Origin: an uncultured Rhodopila sp.
GTDB lineage: Bacteria; Pseudomonadota; Alphaproteobacteria; Acetobacterales; Acetobacteraceae
NCBI RefSeq assembly: GCF_903944925.1
Contig: NZ_CAJATU010000192.1
Span: forward strand, 1-64,000
Direction: 5' to 3'
DNA: 64,000 nt
Shown here: positions 43,581 through 51,317 of the stretch, in pieces
Layout of the letters: each line of letters starts with the position of its first letter
Numbering within the stretch: position 1 is the first letter of the stretch
Notes under the pieces: model-generated
What the model was told of the DNA's origin: nothing
Databases searched by the model: none
The model's input: the letters and a program-made list of their open reading frames with translations, nothing else
Position numbers and translations under genes: made by a program

Positions 43581-44435
43581 ATGCATTTCGGCGCTTCCAT
43601 GTTCTTCACCGACTATTCCATGACCTCGGCCGCCCTGGCCAAGGCGCTGGAGGAGCGCGGCTTCGAATCCGTCTGGGCCCCTGAGCATTCCCACATCCCG
43701 CTGTCGCGCAAGTCGCCCTGGCCCGGCGGCGGCGACCTGCCGAAAATGTATTACGACGTCATGGACCCGTTCGTGACGCTGACCGCCGCCGCAGCCGCCA
43801 CCACGACGCTCAAGGTCGGCACCGGCGTCTGCCTGGTCAATCAGCGCGACCCGATCCAGACGGCGAAGCTGGTCGCCTCGATCGATCAGGTCTCCGGCGG
43901 CCGCTTCCTGTTCGGTATCGGCGTCGGCTGGAACGCCGAGGAGATGGAGAACCACGGCACCGTCTTCACCACCCGCGCCAAGCTGGTGCGCGAGCGGGTG
44001 GAGGCGATGAAAGCGATCTGGACCGAGGCAAAGGCTGAATACAGCGGCGAATTCGTCAAATTCGAGCCGCTGAGCACCTGGCCGAAGCCGGTGCAGAAGC
44101 CGCATCCTCCGGTCATCGTCGGCGGCGCCTTTCCGCACGGCGCGCGCCGCGCGGCACGCTATGGCGATGGCTGGATTCCGCTGGCGGGCCGGCCGGGGCC
44201 GAATGGCGACATCGCCCAGACCCTGCCGCAATTTCACGCGTTGCTGAAGGAGGCCGGCCGCGATCCGGCTTCGTGCCCGGTCTCGATTTTCTCCGCGCCG
44301 GAGAATGGCGACACGCTGAAGCGGTATCGCGACCTCGGGATTGTCCGCGTGGCCGTCGGCTTGCCGGCCGCGAAGGAGGATGTGGTGTTGCCGATACTCG
44401 ACCGCTGGGCCGGGATCATTCGCGACGTCGGTTGA
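43581..44435 (+). CDS. LLM class F420-type oxidoreductase (luciferase-like)
   Basis: 284 residues in the TIM-barrel luciferase-like family. SVWAPEHSHIPLSRKSPWPG, KVGTGVCLVNQRDPIQTAK, GRFLFGIGVGWNAEEMEN and HPPVIVGGAFPHGARRAARYGDGW are typical of the F420-dependent TIGR03619 branch. AGGAGA precedes the ATG at 43581. The cofactor could be F420 or FMN; sequence alone does not settle it, and no F420 biosynthesis gene is in the window. Confidence 0.85.
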   Translation: MHFGASMFFTDYSMTSAALAKALEERGFESVWAPEHSHIPLSRKSPWPGGGDLPKMYYDVMDPFVTLTAAAAATTTLKVGTGVCLVNQRDPIQTAKLVASIDQVSGGRFLFGIGVGWNAEEMENHGTVFTTRAKLVRERVEAMKAIWTEAKAEYSGEFVKFEPLSTWPKPVQKPHPPVIVGGAFPHGARRAARYGDGWIPLAGRPGPNGDIAQTLPQFHALLKEAGRDPASCPVSIFSAPENGDTLKRYRDLGIVRVAVGLPAAKEDVVLPILDRWAGIIRDVG

Positions 44436-44590
44436 CGTTGACAGAGGTTTTTTAATACGTGCGGACAGCCTGCTGTGGCGCGGGTCACAGCGGGCGGCTT
44501 CACTTGCCGTTAGCTTGGCCGGTATCGGAAGTTCCCGACTTAGCCAACGGAATTCCGCAACCGTATACAGCAGTCGCAAGTGAGGCCGCC

Positions 44591-44797
44591 ATGGAATCGC
44601 CCGCGGACTTCTTTCCATTCCAAACCGACAAGACGTGGTACAAAAAGACCTGGAACGATCCTATACCGCAAGAAAGCAAGCGGCCGCGCCGTGAGGGTTT
44701 TGTTCGGATCTCGGCTTTTCTACGCATCATGCGGACGCGGCTTGTGGCGCAAACCCGCCCGCGCAGTGGGGAAGACGCGGTACGGATGCTGCCCTAG
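44591..44797 (+). CDS. Small basic protein with DFFPFQTDKTWYKKTW motif
   Basis: 68 residues from the ATG at 44591. The Trp/Tyr-rich N terminus (DFFPFQTDKTWYKKTWNDP) followed by a basic segment resembles small uncharacterised proteins in alphaproteobacteria with a 'WY-x2-xW' core. No membrane helix is obvious. The rest of the 44436-44867 gap contains no other gene apart from a palindrome. A distinctive N terminus is the only support. Confidence 0.45.
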   Translation: MESPADFFPFQTDKTWYKKTWNDPIPQESKRPRREGFVRISAFLRIMRTRLVAQTRPRSGEDAVRMLP

Positions 44798-44820
44798 GCT
44801 TGATACAGCAACACCGTTTG

Positions 44821-44843
44821 ATGGCCGGGCTTGGTCCGGCCAT
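44821..44843. repeat. Second copy of the ATGGCCGGG-CTTGG palindrome
   Basis: Same 23-base unit as at 27713-27735, with T in place of one C in the right arm. Located just downstream of the motA stop, in noncoding DNA. Confidence 0.6.
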
Positions 44844-44867
44844 GACTCGGAGGCCGACCCCGCAAAC

Positions 44868-45731
44868 CTAAATATCCAATGACTGCACCGCCTCTTCCAG
44901 TTCCTGGAAGGTCGGCATGTGCTCGTTCGGCACCATCTTGCGGCCCGACTCCACACTGACCTGCGGTGCGTTGCCATGCAGATGGGTCACCAGGACGGCG
45001 CGGATCACCTCCAGGTACTTCGCCTCCTCCTCGGCAATGCCTTTCATCCGCGTGGCGAACGGGCCGACGACGCCATAGGCCAGCAGCACACCCAGGAACG
45101 TTCCGGTCAACGCACCGCCGATCATGGCGCCGAGAATGGCGGGGGGCTGATCGATGTGCGACATGGTCTTGATCACGCCCAGCACCGCCGCGACGATCCC
45201 AAGCGCCGGCAGACCGTCCGACATGGTTTGCAGCGCGTGCGACGGATGCAGTTCCTCATTGAGCGTTTTCTTCAACTCACGCCCCATCACGTCCTCGATC
45301 TGGTTCGGGTCGTCCGCATTCATCCCGACCATCCGCAGGTAGTCGCACATGATCGTGCTGGCGTGGTGGTTGTGCAGGATCTTGGGGAATTTCGTAAAAG
45401 CCTTGCTCTCCTCCGGCTTCTCGATATGCGGCTCGAGCGCCATTGCGCCCTTGGTGCTGGCGAGCCGCACCAGGAAGTACAGCAGGCTCAGCAACTCGAT
45501 GTAGTCGGGCTTCTTATAGGCGGCGCCCTTGATGGCCTTGCCGAGCCCGCCCAGCGTGTGTTTCACGTCGTGCATGCTGTTCGACATGATGAACGTGCTG
45601 ATCGCGGCGCCGCCGATGGTCCACATCTCGAACGGCACGGCTTCGATCAGCGGCTCCATGCTGCCGCCGGAGGCCAGGTAGCTGCCGAACACGCAGCCGA
45701 ACAGCAGGACCAGTCCGCCGATAACGAGCAT
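44868..45731 (-). CDS. motA: Flagellar motor stator protein MotA
   Basis: 287 residues with four membrane helices, starting MLVIGGLVLLFGCVFGSYLA. The cytoplasmic loop region holds ALEPHIEKPEESKAF, and the last two helices DGLPALGIVAAVLGVIKTM and GGALTGTFLGVLLAYG match the family. MotA4-MotB2 or MotA5-MotB2 stators use proton flow to turn the flagellum. It lies nine bases downstream of motB, an inverted gene order compared with the common motA-motB. Confidence 0.95.
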   Translation of the reverse strand: MLVIGGLVLLFGCVFGSYLASGGSMEPLIEAVPFEMWTIGGAAISTFIMSNSMHDVKHTLGGLGKAIKGAAYKKPDYIELLSLLYFLVRLASTKGAMALEPHIEKPEESKAFTKFPKILHNHHASTIMCDYLRMVGMNADDPNQIEDVMGRELKKTLNEELHPSHALQTMSDGLPALGIVAAVLGVIKTMSHIDQPPAILGAMIGGALTGTFLGVLLAYGVVGPFATRMKGIAEEEAKYLEVIRAVLVTHLHGNAPQVSVESGRKMVPNEHMPTFQELEEAVQSLDI

Positions 45732-45740
45732 GGCGCGTGA

Positions 45741-46832
45741 CTACGGTCCGGTCGGCACCGGCGCGGGCGCCGACGGCGGCATGTTCCGCAGCACCAGGAT
45801 GGCGATCCGCCGGTTGGCCGGCGCCAGCGGGTCCGCCGGAAGCAGCGGATCGCGATCGGCCAGTCCCGTCACCGAGCGGATACGCGTCTCCGGCAACCCG
45901 CCATCGACCAGCAGGCGGCGCGTCGCGTTCGCCCGCTCCGACGACAATTCCCAGTTGGTTCGCTCCGGCCCGGGGAACGGCGCGGCATCGGTGTGGCCCG
46001 CCACGGAAATCGGATGGCTGAGCTTCATCAGCACCGGCACGACCTTCTGCATCAGCAGCCGCACGCGCTCGTTCGGCGTGGCGGAACCGGAGGGGAACAT
46101 CGCCACCTTCACCTCATCCATGATCTGGATGCGCAATCCCTCCGGCGTCATGTCGATCGACAATTGCTTCACCAAATCGGCCAGCGCCGGATCGGTGCGC
46201 ACGGCGTCCTTGATCTGCTGCGCGGCCTGTTCGAATTCCGCCTTCTCCTTGCGTGCCGCCTCGGCCGCGGGGTCGTCCGCCGGCTGCCCGCGCGATTCGG
46301 GCTGCCCTTCGCGGCGCAGGGCAGCCGAACCACCCGGTCCGGCGGCAGGCTTGGTGGCGGCCTGGCCGAGCGGCTTGTCATCCGCCCCATCGTCGGCGTC
46401 CTGGTCATCCGTCGCCGGACCGGCACCCTCGCCCTCGCCGGACCGGGAGCGGTGGTAGTCGGAGTAGACCGGATCCTTGCCGTCCTTGGTCCGCTCGACC
46501 ACCGGGCGCTGGCCGGTGACGACCTGCACGCTGCCCCGATCGGACACCAGGGCGCCCTGGTCGAGCGCGCTGTGGCCGCCGAACGGGTCGCCGGTTCCGG
46601 AGGACGAATGCGACAACACATTGTTGGGGCTGAAATAGTCGGCGAGTCCCTTGCGCTGGTCCTCGGTGGTGGCGTTCAGCAGCCACATCAGCAGGAAGAA
46701 CGCCATCATGGCGGTGACGAAGTCCGCGTAGGCCACCTTCCAGGCGCCGCCATGGTGGCCGCCTTCGACGACTTCCTCCCGCTTGATGACGACCCCGCCG
46801 CCGTTTCCCTTCTTGTCCCGCTTGCCTGCCAT
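45741..46832 (-). CDS. motB: Flagellar motor stator protein MotB
   Basis: 363 residues. The single membrane helix contains WKVAYADFVTAMMAFFLLMW with the proton-carrying Asp, followed by a long Gly/Asp-rich periplasmic linker and a C-terminal OmpA-like peptidoglycan-binding domain (SVAGHTDAAPFPGPERTNWE, LSSERANATRRLL, NRRIAILVL). The MWLLNA extension after the helix is common in alphaproteobacteria. The ATG at 46832 follows AGGGC-type spacing. Confidence 0.94.
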   Translation of the reverse strand: MAGKRDKKGNGGGVVIKREEVVEGGHHGGAWKVAYADFVTAMMAFFLLMWLLNATTEDQRKGLADYFSPNNVLSHSSSGTGDPFGGHSALDQGALVSDRGSVQVVTGQRPVVERTKDGKDPVYSDYHRSRSGEGEGAGPATDDQDADDGADDKPLGQAATKPAAGPGGSAALRREGQPESRGQPADDPAAEAARKEKAEFEQAAQQIKDAVRTDPALADLVKQLSIDMTPEGLRIQIMDEVKVAMFPSGSATPNERVRLLMQKVVPVLMKLSHPISVAGHTDAAPFPGPERTNWELSSERANATRRLLVDGGLPETRIRSVTGLADRDPLLPADPLAPANRRIAILVLRNMPPSAPAPVPTGP

Positions 46833-47138
46833 GCTGCCCTCCGTCGGCGGCAAGGTATGACGGCTAAACCTTAACCAATTGCTAACCCGAGGGGCCGAAA
46901 GCGCAGCCGGGCGATATTTTCTCAACCGTTACCGGAGGGTGGAGGCGGCGGCCCAATCCTGATTTTGGCAAGGCGCCGGCCGCGTGCCGGAACTGCATAG
47001 TGGCCGCGGTTTAGCCCGAGATATCACACGTGAGCGGTGACCGGGGCTGGTGGAACGGCAAGAGGGCGGTCTGAACCGCACCCGTCATCGGGTCTCAGCT
47101 TGAATGCCCCTAAGCGGGTTTTCCGGGAGTTTATCGAC

Positions 47139-48569
47139 ATGAGTCTTTCACGACGCAGCTTCGCCGCTGGTGCCTTGCTGGGAGCGACGGCGCTCCGTCC
47201 GGCGCTGGCGGCGGACGGAGGCGAAACCCTGCTGGCCGACGTAGAGGGTCTGGGCAACATCATCCCGGCGGTCGAAGCCTATGTCTATGGTTACTCGCTG
47301 GTGACGATGGAGATGACCCGGCGGGTGATGACGAACGCAGCGGCGGCGGAGGGCACGCGCGCGCCGATGGGGCAGTTCATGCGCGCCCGCAGCTATCCGG
47401 ACGCCAGCTATCGCGACGTCACGGCGCCGAACGCGGACACGCTCTACACCACGGCCTGGGTGGACGTGGGCAAGGAACCCATGGTGCTGAGCCTGCCCGA
47501 CATGAAGGGCCGCTACTACCTGTTCCCGATGCTGGACGCCTGGACCAACGTGTTCCAGGCTCCCGGCACGCGCACCACCGGCACGGGCGCGCAGACCTAC
47601 GCGATCACCGGCCCGGGCTGGAGCGGGACGCTGCCGTCCGGGATGACGGAGTTGAAATCGCCGACAGCGCTGGTCTGGATCCTCGGCCGCATCTACTGCA
47701 CCGGCACGCCGGAGGACTACGCCGCCGTCCATGCGCTGCAGGACGCATGCTCGCTGGTGCCGCTGAGTTCGTACGGGAAAGAGTACACCGCGCCGCCGGG
47801 CCAGGTGGACCCGTCGGTGGACATGAAGACGGCGGTGCGGGATCAGGTGAACCGCCTCGATGCCGTGGCCTTCTTCGGGTTGATGGCGGAGTTGCTAAAG
47901 ACAAATCCGCCCGCCCCGGCCGACACGCCGATGCTCGCCACGCTGGCGCGGCTCGGCATCGTGCCGGGACAGGACTTCGACAAGTCGAAGTTCGACGTGG
48001 ACTTCGCAAAACGCGTGCCGCAGCTCGGCTTTGACCGCATCATGCTGCACTTCAAGCTCAGCGATGGCGACATCCAGACTCTCAACGGCTGGGCCTTCAC
48101 CACGAAAACCGGCCAATACGGCACGAACTATGTGCAGCGCGCCCTGGTGACGGTGATCGGGCTGGGCGCCAATCTGCCGCAGGACGCGGTTTATCCTTTC
48201 TCCGAGAAGGACGGACATGGCGACAGCTACAGCGGCGCCAGCAAATATGTCGTGCATTTCGCCAAGGGCGCGACGCCCCCGGCGAAAGGGTTCTGGTCCA
48301 TCACGATGTACGACAAGAACTACTTCTTCGTGGCGAATCCGCTCAACCGCTACTCCATCAGCATGCGGCAGAACCCGAAGTTCAACGCCGACGGGTCGCT
48401 CGACCTCTATGTTCAGAACGAGTCGCCGGGGCCGGACAAGGAAGCGAACTGGCTGCCCGCGCCGCAGGGTGCGTTCATCCTGATGATGCGGCTCTACTGG
48501 CCGGATGCGGCGCCTCCGAGCATCATCGATGGCTCCTGGGCACCCCCACCCGCCGTCGTTGCCGTGTGA
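47139..48569 (+). CDS. Tat-exported DUF1254/DUF1214 domain protein
   Basis: 476 residues. A twin-arginine signal (MSLSRRSFAAGALLGATAL then ALAADG) precedes the DUF1254 part (AYVYGYSLVTMEMTRRVM, DVTAPNADTLYTTAWVD, RYYLFPMLDAWTNVF) and the C-terminal DUF1214 part (GFWSITMYDKNYFFVANPL and NWLPAPQGAFILMMRLYWP). The function of these domains is unknown; they are common in proteobacteria and some actinobacteria. No operon partner. Confidence 0.85.
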   Translation: MSLSRRSFAAGALLGATALRPALAADGGETLLADVEGLGNIIPAVEAYVYGYSLVTMEMTRRVMTNAAAAEGTRAPMGQFMRARSYPDASYRDVTAPNADTLYTTAWVDVGKEPMVLSLPDMKGRYYLFPMLDAWTNVFQAPGTRTTGTGAQTYAITGPGWSGTLPSGMTELKSPTALVWILGRIYCTGTPEDYAAVHALQDACSLVPLSSYGKEYTAPPGQVDPSVDMKTAVRDQVNRLDAVAFFGLMAELLKTNPPAPADTPMLATLARLGIVPGQDFDKSKFDVDFAKRVPQLGFDRIMLHFKLSDGDIQTLNGWAFTTKTGQYGTNYVQRALVTVIGLGANLPQDAVYPFSEKDGHGDSYSGASKYVVHFAKGATPPAKGFWSITMYDKNYFFVANPLNRYSISMRQNPKFNADGSLDLYVQNESPGPDKEANWLPAPQGAFILMMRLYWPDAAPPSIIDGSWAPPPAVVAV

Positions 48570-49019
48570 TCCAGGCGCCGGGGGAGCGCCGCCCCCGGTG
48601 CACTCGTTGTGCGCTCAACAGGCGGCCGATCATATTGCAGCGCTTTGAGTTGACGCCGTGCCGCCGCTGTCAAGGCGGGCGCAATTTGACCGCGATGGTT
48701 GACGAGACACGGGATCATGGTACCGTGCCGCTAATACTCGCGTACCAGTAATTGCAGTACATGAATACTGGCGATGCCAGTCTCGGTGACGAAAGCAAAG
48801 TTCGATTAATGAGTGTCTGTTCTCAATGGCTTCCGCGGAACACCCGCCAGCGGGCGAGCGGTGAATGACGTCAGCCCCTGCTGTACCGTGCGTCCATTCA
48901 GAATCGTGCCTCGCGATGTCCCGGTCCTCAGGACCGATTCGGGCCCTCCGCCCTCAGGTTCGGCCCGCTCGCATACCGGCGGCCAGGCGAACCAATGTCT
49001 GCTTCTCCAAAGGACTCCC
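48570..49019. other. 450-base gap without a supported gene
   Basis: An open frame extends the radical SAM gene upstream to 48813, but its first 69 codons carry no family similarity and are probably leader. An imperfect inverted repeat lies near 48745-48770. No promoter can be called with confidence. Confidence 0.35.
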
Positions 49020-50345
49020 ATGCCCAGACTGCTGATTATCCAGGCCGCCTGCTATCGCTCACGCGATGACCGCCGCCCGCTTCGCATCCGCAAGCGCAAG
49101 TTGATGGGTGCGGTCATGCCGTACCTGGCGGCGCTGGCCCCGCCGGGCTGGGATATCACGCTGGTCGATGACGCGATCGAGGAGCCGGATTTCAACGCCG
49201 ACGTGGACGTCGTCGCCATCACCGCCCGCATGGTGACCTCGCTGCGCGCCTACGAAATCGCCGACAGGTTCCGCGCGCGGAAAGTCCCGGTGCTGATGGG
49301 CGGCCCGCACGCGACGTTCTACGCCGACGAGATGGCGCAACACGCCGACGGCGTGTGCATCGGTGAGGCGGAGGAAATCTTCCCGGTGATGCTGGAGGAC
49401 GCTGCCGCCGGCCGCCTGCGGCAATTCTACCAGCGCGAGACGGCCGCCAGCATGGAGGGCATGCCCACGCCGCGATGGGACCTGCTCAAGCCGAAGGACT
49501 ACGTGTTCTACCGGCCGGTGGTCATCCAGCAGTCGCGCGGCTGCCCCTATACCTGCGATTTCTGCGCCGAACGCCGCCTCAACGGCGACTACGGTTACCG
49601 CGACCGCCCGGCGGAAGAGATCGTCGAGGAAATCAGGAAGTCCGGCAGCCACCACATCTTCTTCGCGGCCAGCCAGTTCGTCGGCAACAAAAAGCGCACG
49701 ATGGAACTGCTCGAAGCGCTGATTCCTTTGAAAATTCGCTGGTCGGCGTTGTTCTCGCCGCGCTTCGGGCTGGATGCGGAGTTTCTCGACCTGGCGCAGA
49801 AATCCGGGCTGCTGCATGTCAACATGGGGATCGAGAGCATCTCCCAGGACACGTTGAAGACCATGCACAAGGAATTCAACAAATCCCACAGCTACACCGA
49901 CATGATCGGCAATCTTAACAAGCGCAACATCAGCTTCTCGTTCAACTTCGTCTTCGGCGCGGATGCGGACGATGAAAGCATCTTCCCCGCAACCCTGGAG
50001 TTCCTGAAGGAGCACAAGGTCCCGGCGGCTTACTTCAACATCCTGGTGCCGTTGCGAGGCACGCCGCTCTGGGACCGCATGAAGGCCGAGGACCGCATCA
50101 TCGATGAGGCCAACATGGAACGCTGGCCCGGCGCGTTCTGCCACATCCATCCGGCGAAGATGTCGAAGGAGCAACTGGTGAGCCAGGTGCAGAAGCTGCA
50201 GAGGGAGTTCTACTCGGTGCGCTCCATGACTCAGCGCCTGCGGATTCCGCGTTCGCAGGCCGATCTGGCTTCGTGGAATGTGAACCTGACACAGCGGAAA
50301 GTGGCGCAGAATTCTGAGAGTATGTGTGAGTTCAGCGAATTCTGA
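49020..50345 (+). CDS. B12-binding radical SAM protein
   Basis: 441 residues. An N-terminal cobalamin-binding-type Rossmann domain (VDVVAITARMVTSLRAYEIA, PVLMGGPHATFYADEMAQH, GEAEEIFPVML) is followed by the radical SAM core with the [4Fe-4S] motif CPYTCDFC inside QQSRGCPYTCDFCAERRL, VNMGIESISQDTLKTMHK and FNFVFGADADDESIF. The architecture is that of B12-radical SAM enzymes used in lipid, tetrapyrrole and natural product synthesis. AGGACTCCC precedes the ATG. The product is unknown; a cupredoxin gene follows 22 bases later. Confidence 0.88.
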   Translation: MPRLLIIQAACYRSRDDRRPLRIRKRKLMGAVMPYLAALAPPGWDITLVDDAIEEPDFNADVDVVAITARMVTSLRAYEIADRFRARKVPVLMGGPHATFYADEMAQHADGVCIGEAEEIFPVMLEDAAAGRLRQFYQRETAASMEGMPTPRWDLLKPKDYVFYRPVVIQQSRGCPYTCDFCAERRLNGDYGYRDRPAEEIVEEIRKSGSHHIFFAASQFVGNKKRTMELLEALIPLKIRWSALFSPRFGLDAEFLDLAQKSGLLHVNMGIESISQDTLKTMHKEFNKSHSYTDMIGNLNKRNISFSFNFVFGADADDESIFPATLEFLKEHKVPAAYFNILVPLRGTPLWDRMKAEDRIIDEANMERWPGAFCHIHPAKMSKEQLVSQVQKLQREFYSVRSMTQRLRIPRSQADLASWNVNLTQRKVAQNSESMCEFSEF

Positions 50346-50367
50346 GGCTGGTGACCACCGGGGGGAA

Positions 50368-50772
50368 ATGATGCGCATCATAGCGAGCGCCGTGGCTGTC
50401 GTGTTTGTGGCGGTATCGGGGATGCCGCAGGCCGTCGCCCAACCGGCGGCCGCCGGCCAGACGGTCACCGTCACCTTGTCGAACTTTGCGTTCGAGCCCG
50501 AGGTGGTGCGGCTGAAGGCGGGCGTTCCGGTTCGGCTGCGTCTGGTGAACGAAAGCTCCGGCGCGCACGATTTCAGCGCGCCGGCGTTTTTCGCCGCCAG
50601 CCTCTTTCCGCCCGGAACGTCGGCACCGGCGGACGGCGATGTCGATGTCGCCGGACACGATACGGTCGAGATCAATCTTACCCCGCGAACCGCGGGGTCG
50701 TATCGTCTCAGGTGCACTCACTTCCTGCATGGCCTGTTCGGGATGCATGGCTCGATCGAGGTGAGTCCGTAG
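50368..50772 (+). CDS. Exported cupredoxin-like copper protein
   Basis: 134 residues with a Sec signal peptide (cleavage near AVAQP). The single cupredoxin domain carries the type 1 copper ligands: His in SSGAHDFSAP, Cys in YRLRCTHFLHGLFGMHG, and the following His and Met. A GGGGGGAA site precedes a double ATG (50368 and 50371). It is a periplasmic electron carrier or copper-binding protein, and is probably co-transcribed with the radical SAM gene. Confidence 0.82.
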   Translation: MMRIIASAVAVVFVAVSGMPQAVAQPAAAGQTVTVTLSNFAFEPEVVRLKAGVPVRLRLVNESSGAHDFSAPAFFAASLFPPGTSAPADGDVDVAGHDTVEINLTPRTAGSYRLRCTHFLHGLFGMHGSIEVSP

Positions 50773-50947
50773 CCGGAGCTATCCTTGGCCCGATCTTGGC
50801 ACCGCTTCTTGAAAGCCGTTTGCAATCGGTTACTTTATGTTCCATTGCTTTCAGGCGCCGGGATCACAGCTCGACTACCCCGATTGGGCGGGTGTTTGCG
50901 ATTAAGGCGGTGCAATGTAGCAAAGACCATATAAGCTGAGACAGACC

Positions 50948-51150
50948 GTGGCAGATTTTGATCATCCGAGGTTCGAGGACTTCCCCGAAGTGACCCTGGC
51001 GCATCCGGTCGTCGTGCAGGGGGTTGCCATGCCGGCCGGATCGCGCGGTGTCATCATGGCTGCCTGGGCCGATGGCCGGGCCTGTGAGGTTGAATTCGAA
51101 ACACCCGCCACGTCCTGCTGACAGTCGAGGCGGGATACCTTCAGGCGTGA
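50948..51150 (+). pseudogene. DUF4926 gene with a one-base frameshift
   Basis: A GTG at 50948 begins MADFDHPRFEDFPEVTLAHP and continues to CEVEFETP, the usual start and core of DUF4926 proteins. The frame then stops at 51119-51121, but one base out of frame the expected end RHVLLTVEAGYLQA appears and stops at 51148. A single lost C in the CCC run near 51106 explains it. Either a true frameshift mutation or a sequencing error. Confidence 0.7.
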
Positions 51151-51305
51151 TTTGGTTGCCCAACGCCAAGCAAGCCGGCATCGATCCAGCGAAGCTTACG
51201 TATCTTTTCACCTCCGGGTAGGCCAAATTTTTTATTCTGCACGGTTTCGATCCATTGAGGTTGGCGGAGGTCGGCCCTCCGCCGGTATTTCCCGGGCTTC
51301 CATAG
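51147..51305 (+). pseudogene. DUF6883-like partner gene with an internal stop
   Basis: A GTG overlapping the DUF4926 end starts IWLPNAKQAGIDPAKLTYLF, matching the DUF6883 N terminus, but a TAG occurs at codon 25 (51219). The same frame continues AKFFILHGFDPLRLAE, which also fits the family, and ends at 51303, well short of the usual length of about 110 residues. So a nonsense codon plus a 3' truncation. DUF4926 and DUF6883 genes normally occur as a pair, which supports both calls. Confidence 0.6.
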
Positions 51306-51317
51306 GCAGGTGCTCTA

